From: Spirochaetaceae bacterium
GTDB taxonomy: Bacteria; Spirochaetota; Spirochaetia; Treponematales; Breznakiellaceae
NCBI GenBank assembly: GCA_031280455.1
Contig: JAITGR010000040.1
Location: 1 to 6,314, forward strand
Length of the DNA: 6,314 nucleotides
Direction: 5' to 3'
Part shown: positions 1 through 4,926 of the stretch, piece after piece
Layout of the letters: the number at the start of each line of letters is the position of its first letter
Position numbering within the stretch: position 1 is the stretch's first letter
The notes under the pieces: model-generated
Databases searched by the model: none
Told to the model about the DNA's origin: nothing
What the model saw: only the letters and a program-made list of their open reading frames with translations
Program-made: the position numbers and the translations under genes

Positions 1-117
1 ATTAAATAGTATTGTCGATAGAATCAACAATACACCTATGAAGTGTTTGCGATTTCGTACCCCGTCCGAGGTTTTTGCTGAGCAGCGGGGTGTTGCACTT
101 GCCGGTTGAATCCGGGG
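1..117 (+). mobile_element. Right end of an IS30-family insertion sequence, left part outside the window
   Basis: The first ~117 bases encode the end of an IS30-type transposase, and the last part (about 91-117) reads as the right terminal inverted repeat. The pattern TGTTGC..TTG.C..TTGAATC matches, from memory, the reverse complement of the IS30 left end, and it overlaps the transposase stop codon as is usual in this family. The sequence changes from GC-rich to AT-rich just after position 117, where the interrupted acetyltransferase reading frame begins. The exact outer base (116-118) and the target duplication cannot be fixed because the left end is not in the window. Confidence 0.7.
2..109 (+). 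CDS. IS30-family transposase, C-terminal end only
   Basis: This is the last 35 codons of an open frame running in from the left edge and ending at TGA 107-109. The peptide contains INNTPMKCLRFRTPSEVF followed shortly by GVALAG. This corresponds to the family's typical end, N.RPRK.LGF.TP.EVF then a short tail with VAL, which lies just after the DDE catalytic core. The DDE residues themselves are upstream of the window, so activity cannot be judged. The stop codon lies inside the terminal inverted repeat of the element. The identification rests on motif recall and not on an alignment. Confidence 0.7.
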   Translation, partial: LNSIVDRINNTPMKCLRFRTPSEVFAEQRGVALAG

Positions 118-299
118 AACATATTTTTTATTCTCAAAAATTAAATCGTATAATAACCCATGTTGATCCAGAAAATATCCCATCAATAAATTTAATGAAA
201 AAATTAGAATATAAATGGTATTCTGCATCATGGCAGGTATCTGAAAATGGAGAAACGATAAGCCATTTTTATACATTTCAAAAAAAATTAATTGAATGA
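118..299 (+). pseudogene. GNAT-family N-acetyltransferase, 3' fragment cut by the IS30 element
   Basis: The frame ending at TGA 297-299 encodes RIITHVDPENIPSINLMKKL followed by EYKW. This is the C-terminal half of a GNAT fold: the strand with the V.P.N.PSI..M.KL pattern lies near the end of the acetyl-CoA domain. The N-terminal half, including the R/Q-x-x-G-x-G/A pyrophosphate loop, is missing. A TTG at 75 keeps the frame open leftward, but codons before 118 are IS inverted-repeat sequence, so that start is an artefact. The stretch is about 70% A+T, unlike the GC-rich genes that follow, which suggests a separately acquired gene. Its substrate cannot be inferred. It is very probably non-functional unless the missing half lies intact beyond the IS. 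Confidence 0.65.
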
Positions 300-324
300 T
301 GATAATGGAGTACGCCCCAACGTC

Positions 325-397
325 GCCTAACAGGTCTGTTTACGCGCCCCGGCTTTGCCGGGGATGCCCGCAGCAGCGGGCTTGGCCGTAAACAGCC
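325..397. repeat. Branched (three-way) palindrome downstream of the GNAT remnant
   Basis: The outer arms CTGTTTACG (336-344) and CGTAAACAG (387-395) enclose two further perfect hairpins: CCCCGGC-TTT-GCCGGGG (347-363) and GCCCGC-AGCA-GCGGGC (366-381). Together they form a three-way junction in single-stranded DNA or RNA. GCCTAAC at 325-331 fits the RYYYAAC box that opens integron attC sites, but the matching GTTRRRY box is absent. There is no U-tract, so it is not a standard terminator. No gene is visible in 300-522 apart from this structure, the half repeat at 397-422 and the nadK promoter. Confidence 0.6.
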
Positions 398-422
398 GGA
401 ACGGTTTCCGAACAAGTCTATT
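397..422. repeat. Partial copy of the dispersed palindrome family A
   Basis: GTTTCCGAACAAGTCTATT (404-422) is identical to the right arm of the full palindrome at 1369-1412. The left arm is reduced to CGGAA, leaving a small hairpin CGGAA-CGGT-TTCCG at 397-410. It is therefore a truncated or rearranged copy fused to the branched palindrome on its left. Confidence 0.7.
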
Positions 423-484
423 CGGTATCAGTCGCGTATATTTGTGGATTTTTCAATTCTCATGTAATCATCACTAGAGCAACA

Positions 485-514
485 TTGCCCAAACCGCACA
501 CGGGAGAGTATACT
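485..514 (+). promoter_or_regulatory. Sigma70-type promoter of nadK
   Basis: TTGCCC (485-490) and TATACT (509-514) are separated by 18 bp and match the -35 and -10 consensus at 4/6 and 5/6 positions. Transcription would begin about 520-522, one to three bases before the ATG at 523, leaving essentially no leader. The GGGAGAG at 502-508 lies between the two promoter boxes and 14 bases from the ATG. It is too far for normal Shine-Dalgarno spacing and would not be in the mRNA. Confidence 0.5.
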
Positions 515-522
515 ACCAAACC

Positions 523-1374
523 ATGAACGTACTGATAATCGTTAAACCGCAGAGCGCCGGCGCGCAGCAAAAAGCGGAAGAACTCGCCGCCCAACTACGC
601 GCGCGCGGCGATACGGCAGACATAGACTGCTGGAACGGCGCGTCAGACCCCGCGCGCGAACCCAACGCCTGCTTTACCGGCTACAAACTCATCATCAGCC
701 TGGGCGGCGACGGCACCGTCCTGTTTGCGGCACGCTCAGCCGCCCCCTTCAACATACCCATAATGCCCGTCAACATGGGCACCCTGGGCTTTATCGCCTC
801 GACAGCGCCGGAACACACCCTGGCCACCCTGGATGCCTGGCAATCCGGCAGCACGCCAGAATCCTGGCGACTCATGCTGGATGTCCGCGTCGAACGCGGC
901 GGCCAATTTATCTTTAGCGAAAGCTGCCTCAACGACGCCGTTATTTCCGCAGACGGTATCGCCAAAACCATACGACTGGACGCGGCGGCGCTGCTGGACG
1001 GCGTGTACGAAGAACGCGCGTCGTACCGCTCCGACGGCCTGATACTCGCCACACCAACCGGCTCCACGGCATACAGCGCGTCAGCAGGCGGCCCCATCCT
1101 CGACCCCGAAACCGAAGACATCATCATTAACCCGATATGCCCCTTCACCCTGCTGCACCGCCCACTCGTCGTCCCCGCAGACAGCACGCTTTGCATAAGC
1201 ATACCAGAAGGCCAGCGCGCGGCAGTCATGCTCACCATCGACGGCCAGGTAACCCGCCAACTCGAAACCGGCGATCGCGTCCTCGTCCGCAAAGCCGCCT
1301 TCAAAGCCCGCCTCATAGCCGCCAGCCGCACAACCTTCTACCAAGCCCTCCAACGCGCCTTCTGGGCGCAATAG
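523..1374 (+). CDS. nadK: NAD kinase (ATP/polyphosphate-dependent NAD+ 2'-phosphotransferase)
   Basis: This cytoplasmic enzyme phosphorylates NAD+ to NADP+ and is the only route to NADP in most bacteria. The 283-residue product has the family's normal length and motif order. SLGGDGTV carries GGDGT at residues 61-65, with the catalytic Asp63. The NE/D motif appears as Asn137-Asp138 in LNDAVIS. The signature DGLILATPTGSTAYS is at 171-185. It is followed by LLHRPLVVP near 210-218 and IDGQ at 239-242. The ATG at 523 gives the expected N-terminus (MNVLIIVKP), but no usable ribosome-binding site precedes it; see the promoter. The gene is C/A-rich in its coding strand. Its last codon and TAG stop fall inside the palindrome at 1369-1412, which it shares with the convergent FecR gene. 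The assignment is firm. Confidence 0.96.
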   Translation: MNVLIIVKPQSAGAQQKAEELAAQLRARGDTADIDCWNGASDPAREPNACFTGYKLIISLGGDGTVLFAARSAAPFNIPIMPVNMGTLGFIASTAPEHTLATLDAWQSGSTPESWRLMLDVRVERGGQFIFSESCLNDAVISADGIAKTIRLDAAALLDGVYEERASYRSDGLILATPTGSTAYSASAGGPILDPETEDIIINPICPFTLLHRPLVVPADSTLCISIPEGQRAAVMLTIDGQVTRQLETGDRVLVRKAAFKARLIAASRTTFYQALQRAFWAQ

Positions 1375-1412
1375 ACTTGTTCGGAAACTTCAGTTTCCGA
1401 ACAAGTCTATTG
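1369..1412. terminator. Perfect 21+2+21 bp palindrome between convergent genes, full copy of family A
   Basis: The left arm 1369-1389 and right arm 1392-1412 are perfectly complementary around the two bases TC at 1390-1391. The arms begin CAATAGACTTGTTCGG when read inward from either side. The nadK stop TAG (1372-1374) and the FecR-gene stop (1407-1409 on the minus strand) occupy identical positions in the two arms, each preceded by CAA. No other sequence separates the two genes, so this hairpin is the natural bidirectional terminator. It lacks a classical U-tract in either direction, so termination is an inference. Confidence 0.75.
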
Positions 1413-2519
1413 GACAAGCGAGCCGATTATGGTGATGAGACCGAGCCCCATGGGGATGAAGCCGGCGACAAAAAGGGTGTTTTGGCTGTTACGGTCGGGG
1501 GCGAGGGCGGGCACGGCGGCGGGGAGGACGTACTGCATGGCCGCGCCGCCGCCTATGAGGAGTGTGCCGGCCACGATGCCGGCGATTTTAGCGCCGGTTT
1601 TGGATTTTTTTTTGGGTTCGGCGGCGGGGGGCGCGGGGGTCTCGGGGGCGGCGACTGCCGGCGGTTGGTAGGGTTTACTTTCCAGTACCGGCCTTTGCGC
1701 TTCGCTTAGCACGGGTGAAAAGCCGGCGGGGTATATGTTTGCCGGCGCGCCGCCTGCTCCATAGCCTTTGCGTGTCCAAAACGATTCCAGTCCCTGGTAG
1801 AGAGGGCGGCGCTCGACTATCGCCAGTATCGGGTCTATGTACAGCGTTTCGCCTTCGGCCATGGCGAATTGTTTGTTTAGCATTTTGTTTTTTTTAAGTG
1901 ATGTTTTTTTGTTGTCGTTTTTCTTGTTATTCAATGCCGCTTGTTCGGCAGTTATCGCGGGTATGGTAACCAGCGCGCTTTTTTCCAGGGTCGATACAAC
2001 CAGGGTCCGGTCGGCGCGGCCTTCTATCCACGGGTATACCGCGTAATCTATGTTGATGTCGCCGGCGCGTACCTCGATGAGTGAGCGGCCTGCGCGTATG
2101 ATGACGGTCTGGTCGCTTGTTGTGTTGATGACGCGGACGCGGCCTGATACGACGGTAAGGAGCTGCATGGTGCCGCCTTCTTCCGGGCCGTCGATTATAA
2201 CTGACGAATTGTCGGCGATGAGTATGGTTACGCCGGCTGGATACGAGCGTAGTTCCACGACCGAGTTGTCTTTGGTTTGTATGTGGTCGCGTTTCTGAAC
2301 GCTGATGCCGCCGGAGGGTATCGGGTCAACGCGGTATACGCGAACCTGGCCGTCGTAGCTTATTGAAAATTTTTCGCCTTTGGCCGCGTAGACGGCAAAG
2401 CGGGAAACCGGCATGGCGCTCATTGTGGCCGCTGTGCATACAAAAAACGCGAATATAAAAAAGAATGTCCGTCCGGCGCGCCGTGTGTCTGGCGGCGCAT
2501 GGTTTCGTACGTTATGCAT
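1407..2519 (-). CDS. Secreted, membrane-anchored FecR-domain protein
   Basis: The 370-residue product starts with a Sec signal segment: RR at 13-14, then the hydrophobic run TFFFIFAFFVCTAATMSA at about 18-35. A FecR-like beta-rich domain covers about 78-185 and includes the pattern GD/RD.I.T...S.VEL..., a later S.V.I, and G.V.V. A lysine/asparagine-rich stretch (199-216) and a Pro/Ala-rich linker (285-302) follow. The protein ends with two hydrophobic segments (about 310-335 and 347-368), which likely anchor it in the inner membrane. I chose the ATG at 2519 because GGGAGGA lies five bases upstream and the signal peptide begins there. The frame is open 63 codons further, but that stretch looks like leader RNA. 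FecR domains are best known as periplasmic regulators of iron-uptake sigma factors; no sigma factor or TonB receptor is present here, so the role is unknown. The stop lies in the shared palindrome. Confidence 0.85.
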   Translation of the reverse strand: MHNVRNHAPPDTRRAGRTFFFIFAFFVCTAATMSAMPVSRFAVYAAKGEKFSISYDGQVRVYRVDPIPSGGISVQKRDHIQTKDNSVVELRSYPAGVTILIADNSSVIIDGPEEGGTMQLLTVVSGRVRVINTTSDQTVIIRAGRSLIEVRAGDINIDYAVYPWIEGRADRTLVVSTLEKSALVTIPAITAEQAALNNKKNDNKKTSLKKNKMLNKQFAMAEGETLYIDPILAIVERRPLYQGLESFWTRKGYGAGGAPANIYPAGFSPVLSEAQRPVLESKPYQPPAVAAPETPAPPAAEPKKKSKTGAKIAGIVAGTLLIGGGAAMQYVLPAAVPALAPDRNSQNTLFVAGFIPMGLGLITIIGSLVQ

Positions 2520-2524
2520 AAGCG

Positions 2525-2531
2525 TCCTCCC
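2525..2531 (-). promoter_or_regulatory. Ribosome-binding site of the FecR gene, inside a possible sequestering stem
   Basis: On the minus strand GGGAGGA is followed by CGCTT and the ATG at 2519, a strong site at ideal spacing that decides this start. ACGCTT (2520-2525) can pair perfectly with AAGCGT (2550-2555 on the minus strand), which would place the Shine-Dalgarno in the loop and against a closing stem. Confidence 0.8.
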
Positions 2532-2596
2532 GCTAGCCATCCGGCTAAAACGCTTTTGATTCGCGGCCTTTGCTCTATTGGCAATGGCTGCTACCG
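2531..2596 (-). promoter_or_regulatory. Structured leader resembling a c-di-GMP-I (GEMM) riboswitch aptamer
   Basis: Read on the minus strand, the leader contains GCAAAGGCCGCGAATC and, 11 bases later, AGCCGGAT. These recall the GEMM-I core GCAAAGCCACGGGTC...AGCCGGGT. CGGTAGC (2596-2590) can pair with GCTAGCG (2537-2531) at 6 of 7 positions as the closing helix. A weak hairpin CCATT-GCC-AATAG sits where P2 would be. The position directly against the ribosome-binding site suits translational control. Against it, there is an extra G after GCAAAG, P2 is poor, and the usual GGCAAACC is not recognisable. A diverged aptamer or an unrelated structure are both possible. Confidence 0.35.
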
Positions 2597-2631
2597 ATAA
2601 CGGAAGCGCGCAAGCGATTGCAGTGGAAATA

Positions 2632-2696
2632 CTTTTTGCGGTACGCAAAAAGATTGGAACGTAAAGCGCGGTGCCCGTCATTGCCAGTACTCTGGC
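2632..2696 (-). other. Further hairpins in the FecR gene leader
   Basis: A perfect 9-bp hairpin CTTTTTGCG-GTA-CGCAAAAAG (2632-2652, plus-strand reading) and a 5-bp hairpin GCCAG-TACT-CTGGC (2683-2696) precede the aptamer-like segment on the minus strand. Both suggest a long structured 5' untranslated region and not coding sequence. The divergent spacer 2520-2829 holds no gene that I can support. Confidence 0.4.
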
Positions 2697-2793
2697 GATG
2701 ATGGGCATGCGCCCCTATTTGCCTATATCACTGCTGGTATATGCTCTTCCTTACGATATATTTTCGGAATATGTACGGGTGAAACTTTAGCCT

Positions 2794-2823
2794 CTGCCAG
2801 AAATGTTTTTTTTCTGGTATGCT
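2794..2823 (+). promoter_or_regulatory. Candidate sigma70-type promoter of the MFS gene
   Basis: CTGCCA (2794-2799) and TATGCT (2818-2823), 18 bp apart, match consensus at 4/6 positions each and resemble the nadK promoter in sequence and spacing. Transcription would start at about 2830, exactly on the chosen ATG. An inverted repeat CCAGAAA (2797-2803) / TTTCTGG (2811-2817) fills the spacer and could be an operator, though its T-rich centre makes chance possible. Confidence 0.4.
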
Positions 2824-2829
2824 TTGTGT

Positions 2830-4050
2830 ATGGGTGAACAAAATTGGACGGGTTGGAAGCGGAATACGGCGCTTTTTTTGGGTGGACAGGCGGTTTCGCT
2901 TTCTGGTTCTATGCTGGTGCAGTACGCGATTACGTGGTATATCACGCTAAAAACGCAGTCCGGAGCGCTTAGGACGCTTTTTATTATTGCGGGTTTTTTG
3001 CCGATGTTTTTTATTTCGCCGTTTGCGGGTGTGTGGGCCGACCGGTATAATCGCAAGTATTTGATTGTCATCGCTGATGGGGCGATTGCGCTTGCGACGT
3101 TGTGTGCCGCGGTGCTTTTTAGTCTGGGGCTGGATAGCATGTGGTTTCTTGGGGCGGCGGTTGTGGTTCGCGCGGTGGGGCAGGGTGTTCAGTCTCCGGC
3201 GGTCAGTGCGATGCTGCCGCAGCTTGTGCCGCCGGATAGTCTGCGCAGGGTGAATGCCATTAACGGCGGTATTCAGTCGGCAACTATGCTGTTGTGTCCT
3301 ATGATTAGCGGCGCGCTTTTGAATTTTGCTTCGATATATACTATTTTTTATATTGATGTGCTGACGGCGGCGCTGGGTATTGGTATTCTTTTATTTTGTG
3401 TAAAAGTTTCTTGTATATATAATAGTGATACAGAGCGAAAGCGGTATTTTCATGAGCTGCGGGAGGGTTTTGGGTATGTGCGCCATCACGGGTTTATTCT
3501 GCGGCTTATTGTTGTATCGACGGTGTTTTTTATTGCCGGTTCGCCGATTATGTTTTTGACGCCGCTGCAGGTTACGCGCGATTTTGGCGCCGAGGTCTGG
3601 CGGCTTACGGCGATTGAGGTTGCTTTTTCTGTTGGTATGATGGCGGGTAATGTTGCTATTAGTGTTTGGGGCGGTTTGAAGAATCATGTTTTCTCTATGG
3701 CGCTGGCGTGTGTGTTGTTTGGGTTTGAATCTATCGCGCTGGGGCTTTTGGATAATTTTTGGATATATCTGGGTGTTATGGCGATTACGGGGTGTACTGT
3801 GCCGTTGTACAATACGCCGTCTGCTGTGTTGCTGCAAACCAAGGTTGACGCTTTGTATATGGGGCGGGTGTTTAGCGTGTTTTCGATGATTTCCAGTTTG
3901 ATGCTGCCGGCGGGTATGCTGCTGTTTGGGCCGCTTGCTGATGTTGTGCCGATTTCCTGGCTGCTTATTGCCTCTGGTGTGGTGATTGCGCTCTTGTGTC
4001 TGCCGCTTGCCGGCAGCCGTACGATGCGGGAAGCGGGGCGCGCCCCATAA
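2830..4050 (+). CDS. MFS efflux transporter (macrolide/multidrug exporter type)
   Basis: The 406-residue inner-membrane protein has twelve hydrophobic segments in two blocks of six, separated by a charged loop (SDTERKRYFHELREGFGYVR). It opens with WKRNTALFLGGQAVSLSGS and has the motif-A loop FAGVWADRYNRK between segments 2 and 3. This is the layout of the MefA/EntS-like branch of the major facilitator superfamily, which are proton-driven exporters of drugs or siderophores. The substrate cannot be deduced. I prefer the ATG at 2830, because the family normally begins close to the NW-KRN sequence. The frame also allows an ATG at 2803 that would add nine residues (MFFFWYALC). Neither start has a Shine-Dalgarno. 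The coding strand is strongly G/T-rich, opposite to nadK. The gene diverges from the FecR gene and converges on the next one. Confidence 0.9.
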   Translation: MGEQNWTGWKRNTALFLGGQAVSLSGSMLVQYAITWYITLKTQSGALRTLFIIAGFLPMFFISPFAGVWADRYNRKYLIVIADGAIALATLCAAVLFSLGLDSMWFLGAAVVVRAVGQGVQSPAVSAMLPQLVPPDSLRRVNAINGGIQSATMLLCPMISGALLNFASIYTIFYIDVLTAALGIGILLFCVKVSCIYNSDTERKRYFHELREGFGYVRHHGFILRLIVVSTVFFIAGSPIMFLTPLQVTRDFGAEVWRLTAIEVAFSVGMMAGNVAISVWGGLKNHVFSMALACVLFGFESIALGLLDNFWIYLGVMAITGCTVPLYNTPSAVLLQTKVDALYMGRVFSVFSMISSLMLPAGMLLFGPLADVVPISWLLIASGVVIALLCLPLAGSRTMREAGRAP

Positions 4051-4114
4051 GGCGGACCGCCCCTTGCGCGGACATTTTTGCCTTATGGCAACGCGAAAGC
4101 ACATCGCGTAAAAC
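4035..4114. terminator. Palindromes at the 3' end of the MFS gene
   Basis: GGGGCGCGCCCC (4035-4046) is a perfect palindrome in the last codons. It is followed, over the TAA stop, by AAGGCGG-A-CCGCC with a bulge before CTT (4049-4065). ATTTTT (4074-4079) lies about nine bases further, and TTGCC-TTAT-GGCAA (4078-4091) follows. The hairpin plus delayed T-run could terminate MFS transcription, but the spacing is not canonical. Confidence 0.4.
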
Positions 4115-4188
4115 AAACCACGGAAAAACGTGGAAATGACACGGAATTTTGGTCTCTTTCCGCGTGGTTTCCGTGCCTTCCGTGGTTT
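4115..4188. repeat. Imperfect inverted repeat built of CACGGAA units
   Basis: AAACCACGGAA (4115-4125) and TTCCGTGGTTT (4178-4188) are perfect 11-bp outer arms. Inside, ACACGGAA (4139-4146) and TTCCGCG, GGTTTCCGTG are further CACGGAA-type units in both orientations. Similar CACGGAA-rich intergenic repeats are, from memory, scattered in several bacterial genomes. It lies between convergent genes and could act as a bidirectional terminator. Confidence 0.6.
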
Positions 4189-4192
4189 AATT

Positions 4193-4215
4193 CTGATTAA
4201 ATCAGTGTTCCCCTA
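4193..4215. repeat. Degenerate copy of palindrome family B
   Basis: CTGATTA followed by AATCAGTGTTCCCCTA matches the arms of the intact copy at 4798-4840. Its right 17 bases differ at three positions and the loop is lost. CTGATT-A-AATCAG (4193-4205) is still a perfect palindrome. The terminal CTA (4213-4215) is the TAG stop of the minus-strand gene that begins here. Confidence 0.6.
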
Positions 4216-4749
4216 AAAGTTGGCGCGGTATAGGTAGAGGGCGGATACTTTGCCGGCGTTGTTGAGGTTGACGCGCAGTTCGGCTGGCCAGGGGAGCTCG
4301 TTAAAGCGGACGCTTATGGCGGGGCCGGCTTCGCGGGTGGCGTGGGGAAATACCAGGTTGACTGCCCGCTCCGGGTCGCCGAGGGCGATGCCGAGCGTTT
4401 TTTCCAAGCCAACTTGCCATACCTGGTCTTTGAACAGGTAGAAATCCACGCCTTTGTACGCGAGGACAACGTCGTCCTGCCAGGGTTCCGCGCCGCGTAC
4501 GGCGTACACCGAAGCGGGGGGGCCGTAGCGGCGGAATATGTCCGGCAGGCGCAGGGTTAAAAGTTCAAAGGGGTCGGTGTCCGCAGGCAGGGCCGGCGGG
4601 GGTGGTGCCGGTACAGCGGGTACTCCTGGCGCGGTGTCTGCCGCGAAGGCGGCGGGCGCGGAGGGGGCGGCGGGGGCGGCGGCTATGACGGCGGCGGCGA
4701 GTATGCACACGCGGCGGACTATCGCGGTTTGCGCTGGTTTCCGGCACAT
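4213..4749 (-). CDS. Small secreted protein of unknown function, treponeme-like
   Basis: I cannot assign a function. The 178-residue product has a signal segment: VRRVCILAAAVIAAAPAA, with probable cleavage near AFA-AD at 36-38. A Pro/Ala-rich linker follows (38-58), then one compact domain (60-178) containing LLTLRLPDIFRRYGPPASVY, WQDDVVLAY, DFYLFKDQVWQVG and the ending GKVSALYLYR. The pattern of a short domain starting at L..RLPD and ending near GKVSALYLYR recalls conserved hypothetical proteins of treponemes, from memory. It is probably periplasmic or surface-exposed. The ATG at 4749 has no Shine-Dalgarno but sits six bases after a -10-like TAGTAT; a GTG at residue 14 is an alternative start. 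The stop TAG lies in a repeat. The coding strand is C/A-rich. Confidence 0.75.
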   Translation of the reverse strand: MCRKPAQTAIVRRVCILAAAVIAAAPAAPSAPAAFAADTAPGVPAVPAPPPPALPADTDPFELLTLRLPDIFRRYGPPASVYAVRGAEPWQDDVVLAYKGVDFYLFKDQVWQVGLEKTLGIALGDPERAVNLVFPHATREAGPAISVRFNELPWPAELRVNLNNAGKVSALYLYRANF

Positions 4750-4755
4750 GCGAAA

Positions 4756-4783
4756 ATACTACACAAAATCCGCGTGCGCGCAA
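4756..4783 (-). promoter_or_regulatory. Candidate promoter of the small secreted protein
   Basis: On the minus strand TTGCGC (4783-4778) and TAGTAT (4761-4756) are 16 bp apart, and TAGTAT ends seven bases before the ATG. The geometry repeats that seen at nadK and the MFS gene. The match to consensus is modest (3/6 and 4/6), so this is tentative. Confidence 0.3.
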
Positions 4784-4797
4784 AGGCCGAAGCACAT

Positions 4798-4840
4798 TAG
4801 GGTAACGCTGATTAAATCGACTCTAATCAGCGTTACCCTA
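4798..4840. repeat. Intact palindrome of family B (17+9+17)
   Basis: TAGGGTAACGCTGATTA (4798-4814) and TAATCAGCGTTACCCTA (4824-4840) are perfect inverse complements around a 9-base loop. Each end is TAG when read inward. It lies upstream of the small secreted gene and is the first of a run of hairpins on the 3' side of rlmN. Confidence 0.85.
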
Positions 4841-4841
4841 T

Positions 4842-4869
4842 GTAATTGCTCATTTCATTACGCAATTAC
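4842..4869. repeat. Short palindrome (8+12+8)
   Basis: GTAATTGC (4842-4849) and GCAATTAC (4862-4869) are perfect arms around a 12-base loop, placed one base after the family B palindrome. Confidence 0.6.
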
Positions 4870-4876
4870 GGGGTAA

Positions 4877-4918
4877 GAAGCACTGAATAAATGCTCGTTG
4901 GCATTTATTCAGTGCTTC
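4877..4918. repeat. Perfect palindrome (18+6+18)
   Basis: The arms GAAGCACTGAATAAATGC (4877-4894) and GCATTTATTCAGTGCTTC (4901-4918) are perfectly complementary around TCGTTG. One bulged C extends the pairing through TAAG/CTTA. It is AT-rich in the middle of a GC-rich spacer. No second copy is seen in this window. Confidence 0.85.
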
Positions 4919-4926
4919 CTTAGGGC

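Noticed and set aside
75..117. TTG start at 75 for the GNAT-like frame
   Set aside because: Codons 75-117 are the terminal inverted repeat and transposase end of the IS30-type element; the frame is open only by chance.
681..1371. Long minus-strand frames opposite nadK
   Set aside because: They are antisense shadows of a conserved GC-rich gene with no recognisable domain.
2520..2708. 63-codon N-terminal extension of the FecR gene to an ATG at 2708
   Set aside because: The extension carries no recognisable domain, is full of RNA hairpins, and a strong Shine-Dalgarno with a signal peptide marks the start at 2519.
2803..2829. Nine-residue extension of the MFS protein from the ATG at 2803
   Set aside because: It encodes MFFFWYALC across a poly-T run overlapping the likely -10 box, with no ribosome-binding site; family members begin near the later ATG. 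It cannot be fully excluded.
3391..4116. 241-codon minus-strand frame opposite the MFS gene
   Set aside because: It is rich in Arg, His, Asn and Gln, an antisense artefact of the G/T-rich coding strand, and overlaps a clear 12-segment transporter.
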